From NCBI GenBank assembly GCA_011523795.1, contig WTFY01000010.1, positions 1-64,000 on the forward strand: 64,000 nt of DNA, written 5' to 3'. This DNA is from Gammaproteobacteria bacterium (GTDB lineage: Bacteria; Pseudomonadota; Gammaproteobacteria; UBA4575). The translations under genes and the position numbers were made by a program. The notes below the pieces were generated by a model. The model saw nothing but the letters and a program-made list of their open reading frames with translations, ran no database searches and was not told the DNA's origin. Below are positions 42,457 through 51,600 of the stretch, one piece after another (position 1 is the stretch's first letter; each line of letters opens with the position of its first letter).

Positions 42457-45399
42457 ATGCCGACAATTGACCGGAAGACACCCCTCATCACGTTCGCATT
42501 TCTTGCTGCCCTGGCAGGCAGCATGCCGGCAACGATACTTGCAGAAGGACTTGATGAAGCAGCTGATGCTGTCGTCGAACTTGAGGAGATCGTGGTCACC
42601 GGCTCACACATCCAGCGCAAGAACCTGGTCAGTGCAAGTCCCGTCACCTCGGTGGATGCGGATGAACTGCTGTACCAGGGTACGGTCCGGGTGGAGGACA
42701 TGGTGCGCACCCTGCCACAGGTCTATTCCGCCCAGAACACCAGCCAGTCCAACGGCGCCACCGGAACCGCCACCCTCGATCTGCGCAACCTGGGTACGGA
42801 ACGCACCCTGGTGCTGATCAACGGTCGCCGCATGCCGGCCGGTTCGCCTCTGCAGGGCGGCATCGGTGCCGACATCAACCAGGTTCCGAGCGCCCTCGTG
42901 CAAAGCATCGAGGTACTGACCGGTGGCGCTTCGGTGACCTACGGCTCCGATGCGGTGGCCGGGGTCGTCAACTTTCTCATGAAGAAGGATTTCGAGGGGG
43001 TTCAGTTCGACTACCAGTTCAGCCAGTCCTCGCATCACAACGATTCCGGCAAATGGCAACGAATCGTCGAGAATGCCGGCTATCCTGCCGCCGATGGCAC
43101 CGAGACGGACGGCGACACATCCAGCGTGTCGCTGATCGCCGGCACCAACTTCGACAACGGGCGGGGCAACGCGACGGTCTATGCCACCTGGCGAGATATC
43201 GAGGCGGTGTGGCAGCGCGACCGCGACTACAGCTCCTGTGCACTGAGTGACGATGCGAACAACTGCCTGGGTTCATCGACCATCCCGCAGGGACGATTCA
43301 CGAATTTCGGACACGCGGACTACCCTGCTCCCGTCGATTTCATCGTGCAGGGTCATGAATTCGTTCCCCGCCGGGGCGAAACCTACAACTTCGGTCCCCT
43401 GAACTACTTTCAGCGCCCGGACGAGCAGTACACCTTCGGTGTCTTTGCCCACTACGACATCACCGAGGAGGCGCAGGCCTACACGGAACTGATGTACATG
43501 GATAATCGCACGGTGGCGCAGATTGCCCCGTCGGGCGCATTCTTCGTGACCGAAACCCTCAGTTGCGGCAATCCGCTGATGTCCGAACAGCAGTTCCAGG
43601 CCATCTGCGGCTCGATCGGCAAGACCCGGGATGATGTGCTCGACCCGTTCTGGATTGGCCGTCGCAACGTGGAAGGCGGCAACCGCCAGCACGACCTGCA
43701 CCACACCTCGTTTCGCGGGGTTCTCGGCGTGCAGGGTGAACTCGGGACCAACTGGAGCTACGACGCCTCCCTGCTGTATGCCGAGGTCCGCATGGATAAC
43801 ACCTATCTGAATGACCTCGGCACAACCAAGATCAATCGCGCCCTGGACGCAGTGCACGACCCGGCTACCGGCGAGATCGTCTGCCGTTCCGTGCTGGACG
43901 GTACGGACCCGGATTGCGTGCCCTGGAACATCTTCGAGGAGGGCGGGGTCACCCGGGAGGCGCTCGACTACATCGTCCTGCCGCTGACTGCCCGCGGCGG
44001 CACGGACCAGCTGATCGCCAGCGGTTTCCTGTTCGGCGACCTGGATGAGTACGGAATACGGCTGCCGGCGGCAGACACCGGCATCGCCATCGCGCTCGGT
44101 GCCGAGTTCCGCGACGAGAACCTTGATTTCAAGCCCGATGAAGCCTACCGCTCGGGCGAGGGCGCGGGCCAGGGTGGGGCAGCCCGTCCGGTTTCAGGGG
44201 GCAGCAGCGTCGCCGAACTGTTCCTGGAAGCCAATGTCCCGCTGGTCGAGGCACGGCCGTTCGCCGAGGAGTTGTCGCTGGATATCGGGCTGCGTTACTC
44301 GGACTATGAATACGGTGGAAGCGTGGAAACCTACGGGCTTCGAAGCGGGTGGGCCATCAACCAGGATGTCAAGTTGCGCGGCAGTTTCCAGCGGGCCATT
44401 CGCGCACCGAACGTGCGTGAACTGTTTCAGCCCGAGGGCTTCAACCTGTTTGACATGAGCAGCGATCCCTGTTCCGGGGAGGTCGAAGGCGGTCTCGACG
44501 GGGTCACAAGTGCGGGGCGCACCTTCGATGAGTGCGCGCGCAGCGGGGTGACCGAACAACAATGGGGCAGCGTCCCCGACTCGCCGGCCAACCAGTACAA
44601 CTTCCTGCAGGGCGGCAACACCGACCTGAAGCCGGAATCCTCCGATACCTGGACCATCGGTATCGTCTTCTCGCCGCAGGCCATCGACGGGCTGACCGTC
44701 TCGCTCGACTACTACAGCATCGAGGTCGAGAAAGGCATCAGCAGCCTGACGCCGGAGTTCGTTCTCAACGAGTGCCTGGACGGCGACCTCGTGCTGTGCG
44801 AACGGATCAGCCGGGGCGTGACGGGAGACCTGTGGGTCGGCTCGGACGTGGAGAGCAGCGGCCATATCGTCTCCAGGCAGGAGAACCTGGCGATCGAGAA
44901 GGTGGTGGGTTATGACCTGGTTGCCGACTATTCCCTGGACCTCGGCACCTGGGGCTACCTCGACATCCGCAACGTGCTCTCGCTGATCGACAAGTGGGAG
45001 CAGCAGGAGGTTGCCGGGGCACCGGTCGAGGACTGCGCCGGCAAGTGGGGATTCGTGTGCGGATCGCCAACCCCCGATGTGCGTAACCGGATGCGGGTAA
45101 TCTGGACCACGCCCTGGAATCTCACCGCGACCCTGATGTGGCGCCATCTCGGGGAGGTGGATGACCGCAACAAGGACGGCGTGGATCTCGAGGACATCGA
45201 CTACTTCGACCTGTCGGCCCTGTGGGAGGTGAACGACAGCATCCAGCTGCGCGCCGGCATCAACAACCTGTTCGACCGGGAACCCCCGATCGCCGGCAAC
45301 GGCGCAGGACCCGCAAGCGGCGGCAACGGCAACACCTATCCCGGCCTGTACGACGCCCTGGGCCGGTACGGGTTCCTCGCCGTCAGCCTGTCCTTCTAG
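42457..45399 (+). CDS. TonB-dependent outer-membrane receptor
   Basis: 980 aa from the ATG at 42457. Signal peptide ending ATILAEG; TonB box-like ELEEIVVTGSHIQRKN; plug domain to about residue 190 (RNLGTERTLVLINGRRMP; GGASVTYGSDAVAGVVNFLMKK). A long 22-strand barrel follows, ending in phenylalanine (GFLAVSLSF), the outer-membrane assembly signal. The barrel has several cysteine pairs in the loops. The ligand is unknown. It is noticeably GC-richer than the copper genes before it. No TonB/ExbBD nearby. Confidence 0.92.
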   Translation: MPTIDRKTPLITFAFLAALAGSMPATILAEGLDEAADAVVELEEIVVTGSHIQRKNLVSASPVTSVDADELLYQGTVRVEDMVRTLPQVYSAQNTSQSNGATGTATLDLRNLGTERTLVLINGRRMPAGSPLQGGIGADINQVPSALVQSIEVLTGGASVTYGSDAVAGVVNFLMKKDFEGVQFDYQFSQSSHHNDSGKWQRIVENAGYPAADGTETDGDTSSVSLIAGTNFDNGRGNATVYATWRDIEAVWQRDRDYSSCALSDDANNCLGSSTIPQGRFTNFGHADYPAPVDFIVQGHEFVPRRGETYNFGPLNYFQRPDEQYTFGVFAHYDITEEAQAYTELMYMDNRTVAQIAPSGAFFVTETLSCGNPLMSEQQFQAICGSIGKTRDDVLDPFWIGRRNVEGGNRQHDLHHTSFRGVLGVQGELGTNWSYDASLLYAEVRMDNTYLNDLGTTKINRALDAVHDPATGEIVCRSVLDGTDPDCVPWNIFEEGGVTREALDYIVLPLTARGGTDQLIASGFLFGDLDEYGIRLPAADTGIAIALGAEFRDENLDFKPDEAYRSGEGAGQGGAARPVSGGSSVAELFLEANVPLVEARPFAEELSLDIGLRYSDYEYGGSVETYGLRSGWAINQDVKLRGSFQRAIRAPNVRELFQPEGFNLFDMSSDPCSGEVEGGLDGVTSAGRTFDECARSGVTEQQWGSVPDSPANQYNFLQGGNTDLKPESSDTWTIGIVFSPQAIDGLTVSLDYYSIEVEKGISSLTPEFVLNECLDGDLVLCERISRGVTGDLWVGSDVESSGHIVSRQENLAIEKVVGYDLVADYSLDLGTWGYLDIRNVLSLIDKWEQQEVAGAPVEDCAGKWGFVCGSPTPDVRNRMRVIWTTPWNLTATLMWRHLGEVDDRNKDGVDLEDIDYFDLSALWEVNDSIQLRAGINNLFDREPPIAGNGAGPASGGNGNTYPGLYDALGRYGFLAVSLSF

Positions 45400-45522
45400 A
45401 CGCCCCGGCTCGGGACGATTGATCCTAGTGGAATCCGGGCAGGAATCAAGAAAAAAGCTGCACCCGCCCCGCTTCCGTTTCCCGACCCAGGTGCGGACTG
45501 GTTACGCGCGAACAGACAAGTG

Positions 45523-45558
45523 TATAACGTATTGCGTTATATAACGCAATACGTTATA
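45523..45558. promoter_or_regulatory. 36-bp perfect palindrome: higBA operator overlapping its promoter
   Basis: Arms TATAACGTATTGCGTTAT and ATAACGCAATACGTTATA are exact reverse complements with no spacer. A promoter is embedded: TTGCGT (45532-45537), 17-bp spacer, TATAGT (45555-45560). The predicted +1 falls on the higB GTG, so the mRNA may be leaderless. The size and place fit autorepression by HigA. Confidence 0.85.
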
Positions 45559-45566
45559 GTCCATAC

Positions 45567-45848
45567 GTGATCAGGACGTTCGCCTGCCGGGAGACTGAGA
45601 AAATCTGGAACGGACATTCTTCCAAAAAGTTTCCAATGAATATCCAAAACACTGCCAGACGCAAGCTGAGGATATTGAACAACGCCCAAAACATGCAGGA
45701 TCTTCGCATACCCCCGTCTAACCGCCTGAAAGTTTTGCGTGGAACAAGAGCAGGCCAGCACAGCATGCGGATCAATGATCAATACCGCGTTTGTTTTGTC
45801 TGGCGACGAAGAGAAGCCTGTCAGGTTGAAATCGTCGACTACCACTAA
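45567..45848 (+). CDS. higB: HigB-family toxin (RelE-like mRNA interferase)
   Basis: 93 aa from the GTG at 45567, 8 bp after the operator palindrome. The HigB/RelE fold is recognisable from RKLRILNNAQNMQDLRIPP, NRLKVLRGTRAGQHSMRIN and the ending DQYRVCFVWRRREACQVEIVDYH (end: VEIVDYH). It cleaves mRNA on translating ribosomes in characterised members. Toxin precedes antitoxin, the reversed order typical of hig loci. Confidence 0.93.
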   Translation: MIRTFACRETEKIWNGHSSKKFPMNIQNTARRKLRILNNAQNMQDLRIPPSNRLKVLRGTRAGQHSMRINDQYRVCFVWRRREACQVEIVDYH

Positions 45849-45860
45849 GGAGAACTGACC

Positions 45861-46151
45861 ATGGCCAGGCTCAAGAACATTCATCCCGGCGAGGTGCTGC
45901 TCAGAGACTTCCTCGAGCCGCTGGGCATCAGCCAAAACAGGCTTGCGAACCGCATCTCCGTACCGCCTCGCCGGATCAACGAAATTGTTCTCGGTAAACG
46001 CGCCATCACGGCAGACACAGCCCTGCGACTGTCGCGTTACTTTGGCAATAGCGACAAGTTCTGGATGGGACTGCAGGATGATTACGACCTGGAAGACTCA
46101 AGGAACAAGATTGCCGGTACGCTTGAAAAGATTTCAAGCCATGCCGCATAG
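45861..46151 (+). CDS. higA: HigA-family antitoxin (XRE HTH)
   Basis: 96 aa with the HigA signature IHPGEVLLRDFLEPLGISQ and the HTH SQNRLANRISVPPRRINEIV. A strong ribosome binding site (AAGGAG) precedes the ATG, 12 bp after higB. It should neutralise HigB and repress from the 36-bp palindrome. Confidence 0.95.
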   Translation: MARLKNIHPGEVLLRDFLEPLGISQNRLANRISVPPRRINEIVLGKRAITADTALRLSRYFGNSDKFWMGLQDDYDLEDSRNKIAGTLEKISSHAA

Positions 46152-46380
46152 AAGAAATCTCCCTGCGCCCCTGGCCCGCTCAAGGATCAGGGGCGTGAAG
46201 CCCAGAAAGGGCATAACCGAAGTAAGCATGACCGGGCAAAGCGCAGCGTGGCCCCTTCGGAAGCCTTTCACGTGAACGTGGCCTAGGCGCTGTCGCCGAC
46301 GGCAGTGCGGTGTACCCGGCCGATATCGCGCACCTTGTCCTGTGCGCGATCCACCAGGGTGAGCGCCACCATGGTGTGCT
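46137..46380 (-). pseudogene. Relic of an RND (AcrB/HAE1-type) efflux pump
   Basis: The minus strand gives MVALTLVDRAQDKVRDIG in one frame, ended by a stop. Another frame continues as CPVMLTSVMPFLGFTPLILE. In intact HAE1 pumps these correspond to the adjoining segments -LVLVDR-N- and -RFRAIFLTSLTTFAGLTPLILE-. The order and spacing are right but the frame is broken and the rest of the pump is missing. The relic ends exactly at the higA 3' end. Confidence 0.55.
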
Positions 46381-46434
46381 CGGACAGGCAGGACAAGTTC
46401 TCCGGCCAATCGCAAGAGACCCTAAAATGCCAGT

Positions 46435-47169
46435 TCAGTATCCCAGAACGCTATAGTTGCCATCCACGATCAGATGAATGGAGACGTACAGTCCCAGCAA
46501 CGCGCACAGCACCCAAATGGAATTCATCGCGATAATGTAGGTGTACAACTCACGCCGGCTGATCAGAGTCTGTCTTTTGGCTACGAAGAAGCTGACCCAG
46601 TAAACCGAGGTGACGTAGGTCCATTGCCAGAACAGCATAACCCCGAGAATGCCTACAAAGAGAGCGGGCAGGAGATCGGCTGTGTACGCTGCGTAAAGGA
46701 TGAGTGTCGGAACCAGTGTTACAAAACCGTTGGCAATGTCCGCATTGTAGCCGAAGGTTCGGCGGTCCGAATAGGAGCTGTCATACTGAGAGTAGGTGGC
46801 CCAGACATCGGCCCAGAGCGTCGATGACAAAACCCGTGTCAAAGGAACTTTTGTGACAAGGAACTCGGTAATCGGTGAGCGTCCGGATTCACGCCTTCGC
46901 TCATGCCAAAACCCGGTGCGTGTCTCAATATAGTCCAGTCGAAAGTACAGGCATATCTCCCAATAACAGATCAGCAGGTTGACCGAGAAAAACAGGCTCA
47001 AAAGGAAATGGATGGCGTTCAGGTCCCCGTGAATGAAGTAACGCGTACCGATGCCCAGTAGTGCGAGGATCGTTATGGCAAGTAACGCGAACAGTCCCAC
47101 CGGTATCGTCAGGCCAGCCTGTTCTGCATCTTGCTCGGGCAGTGCTCGATCGGCGCGGTATTCGGGCAT
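46435..47169 (-). CDS. Membrane protein of the EXPERA/EBP type, candidate sterol delta8-delta7 isomerase
   Basis: 244 aa with five or six predicted membrane helices. It has the spacing W123-x2-Y126-x3-D130-S-x-Y133 that human EBP shows in WKEYAKGDSRY. An acidic residue (D144) follows 14 residues after D130, where EBP has its catalytic glutamate. YIIAMNSIW (211-219) parallels FVFMNALW of EBP. The EBP histidine-glutamate pair of helix 2 is only partly matched (E71 present, histidine absent). It is divergent from the sterol methyltransferase gene, which supports a sterol role. The assignment rests on by-eye comparison. Confidence 0.55.
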   Translation of the reverse strand: MPEYRADRALPEQDAEQAGLTIPVGLFALLAITILALLGIGTRYFIHGDLNAIHFLLSLFFSVNLLICYWEICLYFRLDYIETRTGFWHERRRESGRSPITEFLVTKVPLTRVLSSTLWADVWATYSQYDSSYSDRRTFGYNADIANGFVTLVPTLILYAAYTADLLPALFVGILGVMLFWQWTYVTSVYWVSFFVAKRQTLISRRELYTYIIAMNSIWVLCALLGLYVSIHLIVDGNYSVLGY

Positions 47170-47227
47170 GCTTCCTGATCTTCACGGGTAGTTCAATGTC
47201 ACGGTGCGCCTATTGTACTGCCTGTTT

Positions 47228-47347
47228 CTGCTGAAAACCTCATCTGCTTGCAGCGGAGCTTGAAGTATTTCAGCAGGTACTCGAGCTTCACCTCTCCACA
47301 TTCCAGCAGTCATGCCCGGTTGGTGCATCTCGATACCTCATTATCGA
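47228..47347. promoter_or_regulatory. Two inverted repeats in the divergent EBP-like / methyltransferase promoter region
   Basis: IR1: CTGCTGAAA (47228-47236) and TTTCAGCAG (47268-47276), perfect 9-bp arms. IR2: TCGATA-cctcat-TATCGA (47330-47347), perfect 6-bp arms. IR2 sits about 50 bp before the methyltransferase start and looks like a dimeric repressor site. No regulator gene is adjacent. Confidence 0.35.
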
Positions 47348-47398
47348 AACACCTAACCGGATGAGAGTCATGTCCGTGAGACACACCCCGCTCCAAGG

Positions 47399-48547
47399 TT
47401 GATTTTGTCACACCAGACATGTACCTTGAATGCGCTGGGCGAGACCCATCGAGCCAACATTTCTTGCAATACTCTACCCCTGGATATCGTGTCGACCCGT
47501 CAAAACAAACGCTCGGCGAGCAAGCCTACTAGACAATCAAAATCTCATTCTCTCGGGGATCTCGCACCGGATGAAGTGAAATCCGTGGTCGATCAATACA
47601 CCGGGTTCCACAATGCCAACCTGGAACACAGAAAAGAGAGCTACCAATTGCTCGTCAATCACTACTATGACCTGGTGACTGATTTCTACGAGTTCGGCTG
47701 GGGACGATCCTTTCATTTTGCCCCACGACAGCGGGGCGAGAGTTTCAAGGCGTCGCTGCTCCGACACGAGCATTTTCTTGCTGACCAGCTGTCCCTGAAA
47801 CCGGGGATGCAAATACTTGATGTGGGGTGCGGGATTGGTGGACCAATGGGCAACCTTGCCCGCTATTCCGGTGCCAGTTTTGTCGGCATCAATAACAACG
47901 CCTACCAGATCGAGCGCGCGAAAGAGCACACCCGCGATGTCCAGTCGTTATGCCGCTTCATCCGCGGCGATTACATGCAGATTCCAGAAAGTGACAACTG
48001 CTACGATGGCGCCTTCGCCATCGAGGCCACACCCCATGCGCCGAACAAAACCGCGGCATTCAAGGAGGTTTACCGCGTCTTGCGCCCAGGAGCCTGTTTT
48101 GCCGGCTACGAGTGGTGCCTCACCGAGAACTTCGATCCACAAAACCCGGAGCACCTGCGGATCAAGAAAGACATTGAGAGAGGGGATGGGCTGCCGGACA
48201 TCGCTAACACAGCGGAAGTCTGTATTGCCTTTCGCGAAGCCGGATTCGAAGTCCTGGAAGCCCGCGACCTTGCCCCTGAATCGCATCCGGATACACCCTG
48301 GTATCGTGCCTTGGAGGGTCGCGACATCAGTCTTACAAGCATTCCACGCACACCCGTCGGGCGTGCCTTGACGAACCTGGTGCTGAGGGTGGGTGAAAAG
48401 CTGCGGGTCTTCCCTGAGGCAACGGCCATGGTAAGCACACTGCTAAACCGGGCGGCGGATGCGCTGGCAGAAGGTGGCAAGTCGGGTATTTTTACTCCAA
48501 TGTATTTTTTCCTGGTCCGCAAACCCGGCACTCGTGAGACGGAATGA
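47399..48547 (+). CDS. Sterol C-24 methyltransferase (Erg6/SMT-like)
   Basis: 382 aa from TTG 47399; a GTG at 47489 would remove a non-conserved 30-residue leader, so the start is open. Signature regions of eukaryotic SMTs are all present: YEFGWG-x-SFHF (97-106), LDVGCGIGGP (SAM, 140-149), IEATPHAP (208-215; usually IEATCHAP), YEWCLTE (237-243) and GDGLP (262-266). The C-terminus GGKSGIFTPMYFFLVRKP matches Erg6. It should transfer methyl from SAM to a delta24 sterol side chain. It converges on the sterol operon, 128 bp apart. This is far closer to Erg6 than to bacterial ubiquinone or tocopherol methyltransferases. Confidence 0.92.
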   Translation: MILSHQTCTLNALGETHRANISCNTLPLDIVSTRQNKRSASKPTRQSKSHSLGDLAPDEVKSVVDQYTGFHNANLEHRKESYQLLVNHYYDLVTDFYEFGWGRSFHFAPRQRGESFKASLLRHEHFLADQLSLKPGMQILDVGCGIGGPMGNLARYSGASFVGINNNAYQIERAKEHTRDVQSLCRFIRGDYMQIPESDNCYDGAFAIEATPHAPNKTAAFKEVYRVLRPGACFAGYEWCLTENFDPQNPEHLRIKKDIERGDGLPDIANTAEVCIAFREAGFEVLEARDLAPESHPDTPWYRALEGRDISLTSIPRTPVGRALTNLVLRVGEKLRVFPEATAMVSTLLNRAADALAEGGKSGIFTPMYFFLVRKPGTRETE

Positions 48548-48675
48548 AGCCTGTTTTGACCACGGATTCCCCCGCAGGACTGCCATTCCCGTACCGATTT
48601 GCCTCTCGCTTGCTACCCTGGAGAGTACAAAGGTCCTGAGCGGCTTTCACGCCAGGTTCAGGAGAGCGTCATGCT

Positions 48676-51600
48676 TCAGCCAGCCGTGGCGGCGGTGGCA
48701 GGTGTGACGGAGGTCGTCAATTCCAACCGGGTCTGGCGTCGCTGCTCGTAGAGACCAAGTGCGTGCAGGGGAAAATACTGCCTATACAGGACGTAATCCA
48801 GCAAGGCCGTGCGAAAAAAGACCCCGGCCATGTCTTGCTTGGGCCACGTTCCATTTGCATTCTGGGTGCTGAGCAAATACTGGATACCTCGCGAAATCGC
48901 GTTCCAGCCTGGATCGCCCGCTTCGAGGAGTGCAAGCAATGCCCAGGCAGTTTGGATGACCTGGCTTTCCTCGTGCTCGACATACCGGCCGGTCAAGCAG
49001 CCGCTATGGTGCTCACCCCATCCTCCGTCTCGGTGCTGCCGATCCAGTAACCACCGGCAAGCCAAGCGCAGTGCCGGGTCACTCGGCGGGGCCCCAGCGG
49101 CAAGCAGCCCCCTGATTCCGAACAAGGTCCCATAAATGAACTGAACGCCCCATACGCCACGCCACGACCCATCGATTCCCTGGGTCCGGCGAAGCCAGGT
49201 ACCCGCCTGAGAGATAGCACTTCTCACAGTCTGGTCCATGAGTTGGGGGAAGTGCTCCTTGCAAGCGGCAAGCGCCACAAGACAAGAAGCGGTGCACTCG
49301 ACATAGGAATGCTCGGTCATCGAGTCGCCAAACATTTCTGCCGGATTCAGCCACTCGAGACCAAAAATGGAGCGTTGTGCCTCGTAGCTGCCAAAACCTC
49401 CGTCACGGTTCTGGCCCCTCAGCATAAAGCGTATCGCATCTGCGAGCACTGTTGTGTCCGCGGAATTGCGCTCGGCAGCGATAATCCCGGCCACTGCTTC
49501 GGCAGTGCAGTCAGTCACCGGCCAGCCATGCCATCCTCCTGCAAAACACCAGCCACCTTTGGGATCATTCCGATACGCCTCGCGAAATCCGTCGAAGCTG
49601 GCTCCAATCTGTTGCCGGTACAGAAAGCCGGCCCCTGCTCCAAGCGCGTTGCGGACCCTGCCATCCTCGGGCACTGTCGCCAGAGACTGCAAAGAGAAAC
49701 CGGTATCCCACGAGGCACTTTTGGCTCCGGTGACTCGCGCCCCATGCTCCTCATCTTCCCAGATCCAGCCGTCGAGTCGTGCAAGCGCTTGCTGGATGTC
49801 GGGGTCATTTGAATCGTGCAGCCATACGGCCAGGATGTTGAGGAGACCGCTGACCGGGGAAATGCTCGTATGGCTGGTGGTTTGCAACTCCCACTTGATC
49901 TGCCGGACGATTGCATGCATACACCGTGCTCGAAGCCGCTTCCCGTGCCATCGTTCAAACAATCCCGCAAGCACATATCCGGTTCGAAGCCATGCGCTTG
50001 GACGCTTGTAAAGATCAGCGTCTCGCAAGAGATTGCGGCCCGAGGGAAAATCTACATTGGCAAACCCCTGGGGAAACAGTTCCTCCCGTAACGAGGCGAT
50101 TGTGGACGAGACCGGCACCTGGTACCGATGCGGGTATACCGCCGCCATCGCCATGTAAATAAGCCGGGTATGGCAGTACCAGTTCGAGGGATGCAGCGCG
50201 ATCCGGCGCGGCAGGCCCCACAACTCCGGCAGAATGGCATGGACTCCGCGCCAGTCGTAGAGATTGAGCAGCGCCAGCCAGAACTTCCCCCAACTTGGGA
50301 TGCTGACAACTCCCTCTGCCTGCAGGAATTGACGCGCCGGCTTGATTAACGGGTCATCTTGCCCGATCCCGAGCAGCCTTGCTGCCACGTACACCAGGGT
50401 GGTAACAAACAGGTGGGGGGGCGAGTGCTCGTGCAAACCCCACGAGCCTCCTTCGAGACGGGTCTGTTCGAAGGAGCGCAGCACACGCCGGCGACGGCCG
50501 GGCTCGAGAGGTTGTTCAATAATATGGTGCAGCAGGACGTATTGAGCCGTGAGCATGGGGCACCAGACCATCTCGCCTTCCCAGGCTCCGTCCTCACCCT
50601 GAAGGTCCAACAAGTGTGCAACCGCACGCTTCATTGCCGGTCTGGCATCGATTGAAACTACTTCCCTCGGGCGAACAGGCTGGGAAGCACTGGCTTTCGT
50701 TGGCATGGAGAATTGAAACACGCCAGCCAAGGTGCCCCAGATCTGATCGTCAATTTCTCCTCCCCTGTTTCGCACCTTGTACAGCAGCCGAATGCTTCGC
50801 AGGAGCCACACCAAACGAACAGCCAGCGCATGAAGGGTATCCCGGGCTCTTCGCCAGGCAAGCCGGTCACAGGATCTTGGAATTTGCCCGAGAATTGCAC
50901 GGGCTACCGTCCCGAAAAAGGCAAAACCCATGCTGAGGACCGATCCGTCTTCACAGGCCAGCAAACGCACGGTCCGGTCTCGGTATGCAGGATATGCCCG
51001 GGCGTTACGGTAGATCGTGTGCCGGAGTGCCACGGCCTCGGCCCGGTGATCCGCAAAAACCTCGTAAAGCCCCATTGCCAGAAATGCCGGAGCCCGGGTT
51101 GCCCGGTAGCGTTTGGCAGCAAAGCTGCGAAAGTCCTCGTTCTCGGCCAGTGCAAGCGCATCCCCGAAACCGAAGGTCATTCCCATTGCCGTCATCGGAT
51201 GATAGTGCCCGGCTGCATCGCCAATCAGCACGCGGTGTGTGCTCCCGTATGTTACGCGCGGCCTCAGCTTATTGGCTGCGACGTGAAATTGCCCATCCCG
51301 CAATGCTTGGACAAACGCTGACCTGAGCGACTCCGGCAACAAGTTGGTGTACGAGTCCAGCAAGAAACCAATCCGGTCCCGGGGGGTTGTACGATCCAGC
51401 GGAACATCGACGATCAAGCGGATACAGTCCTCTTCGAGATGGTATATGAGAACCGGGCCCGGCCCCCCGAGCAGCACATGCCCGTACTCCTTCAGCGCCA
51501 GGCTCACTCCTTTTACGATGACACCCACCGTCTGCGAACAGATTCTCGGGTTCGTCGACAAACCCAGTGACTGCCGAACAATCGAGGCCTGGCCATCAGC

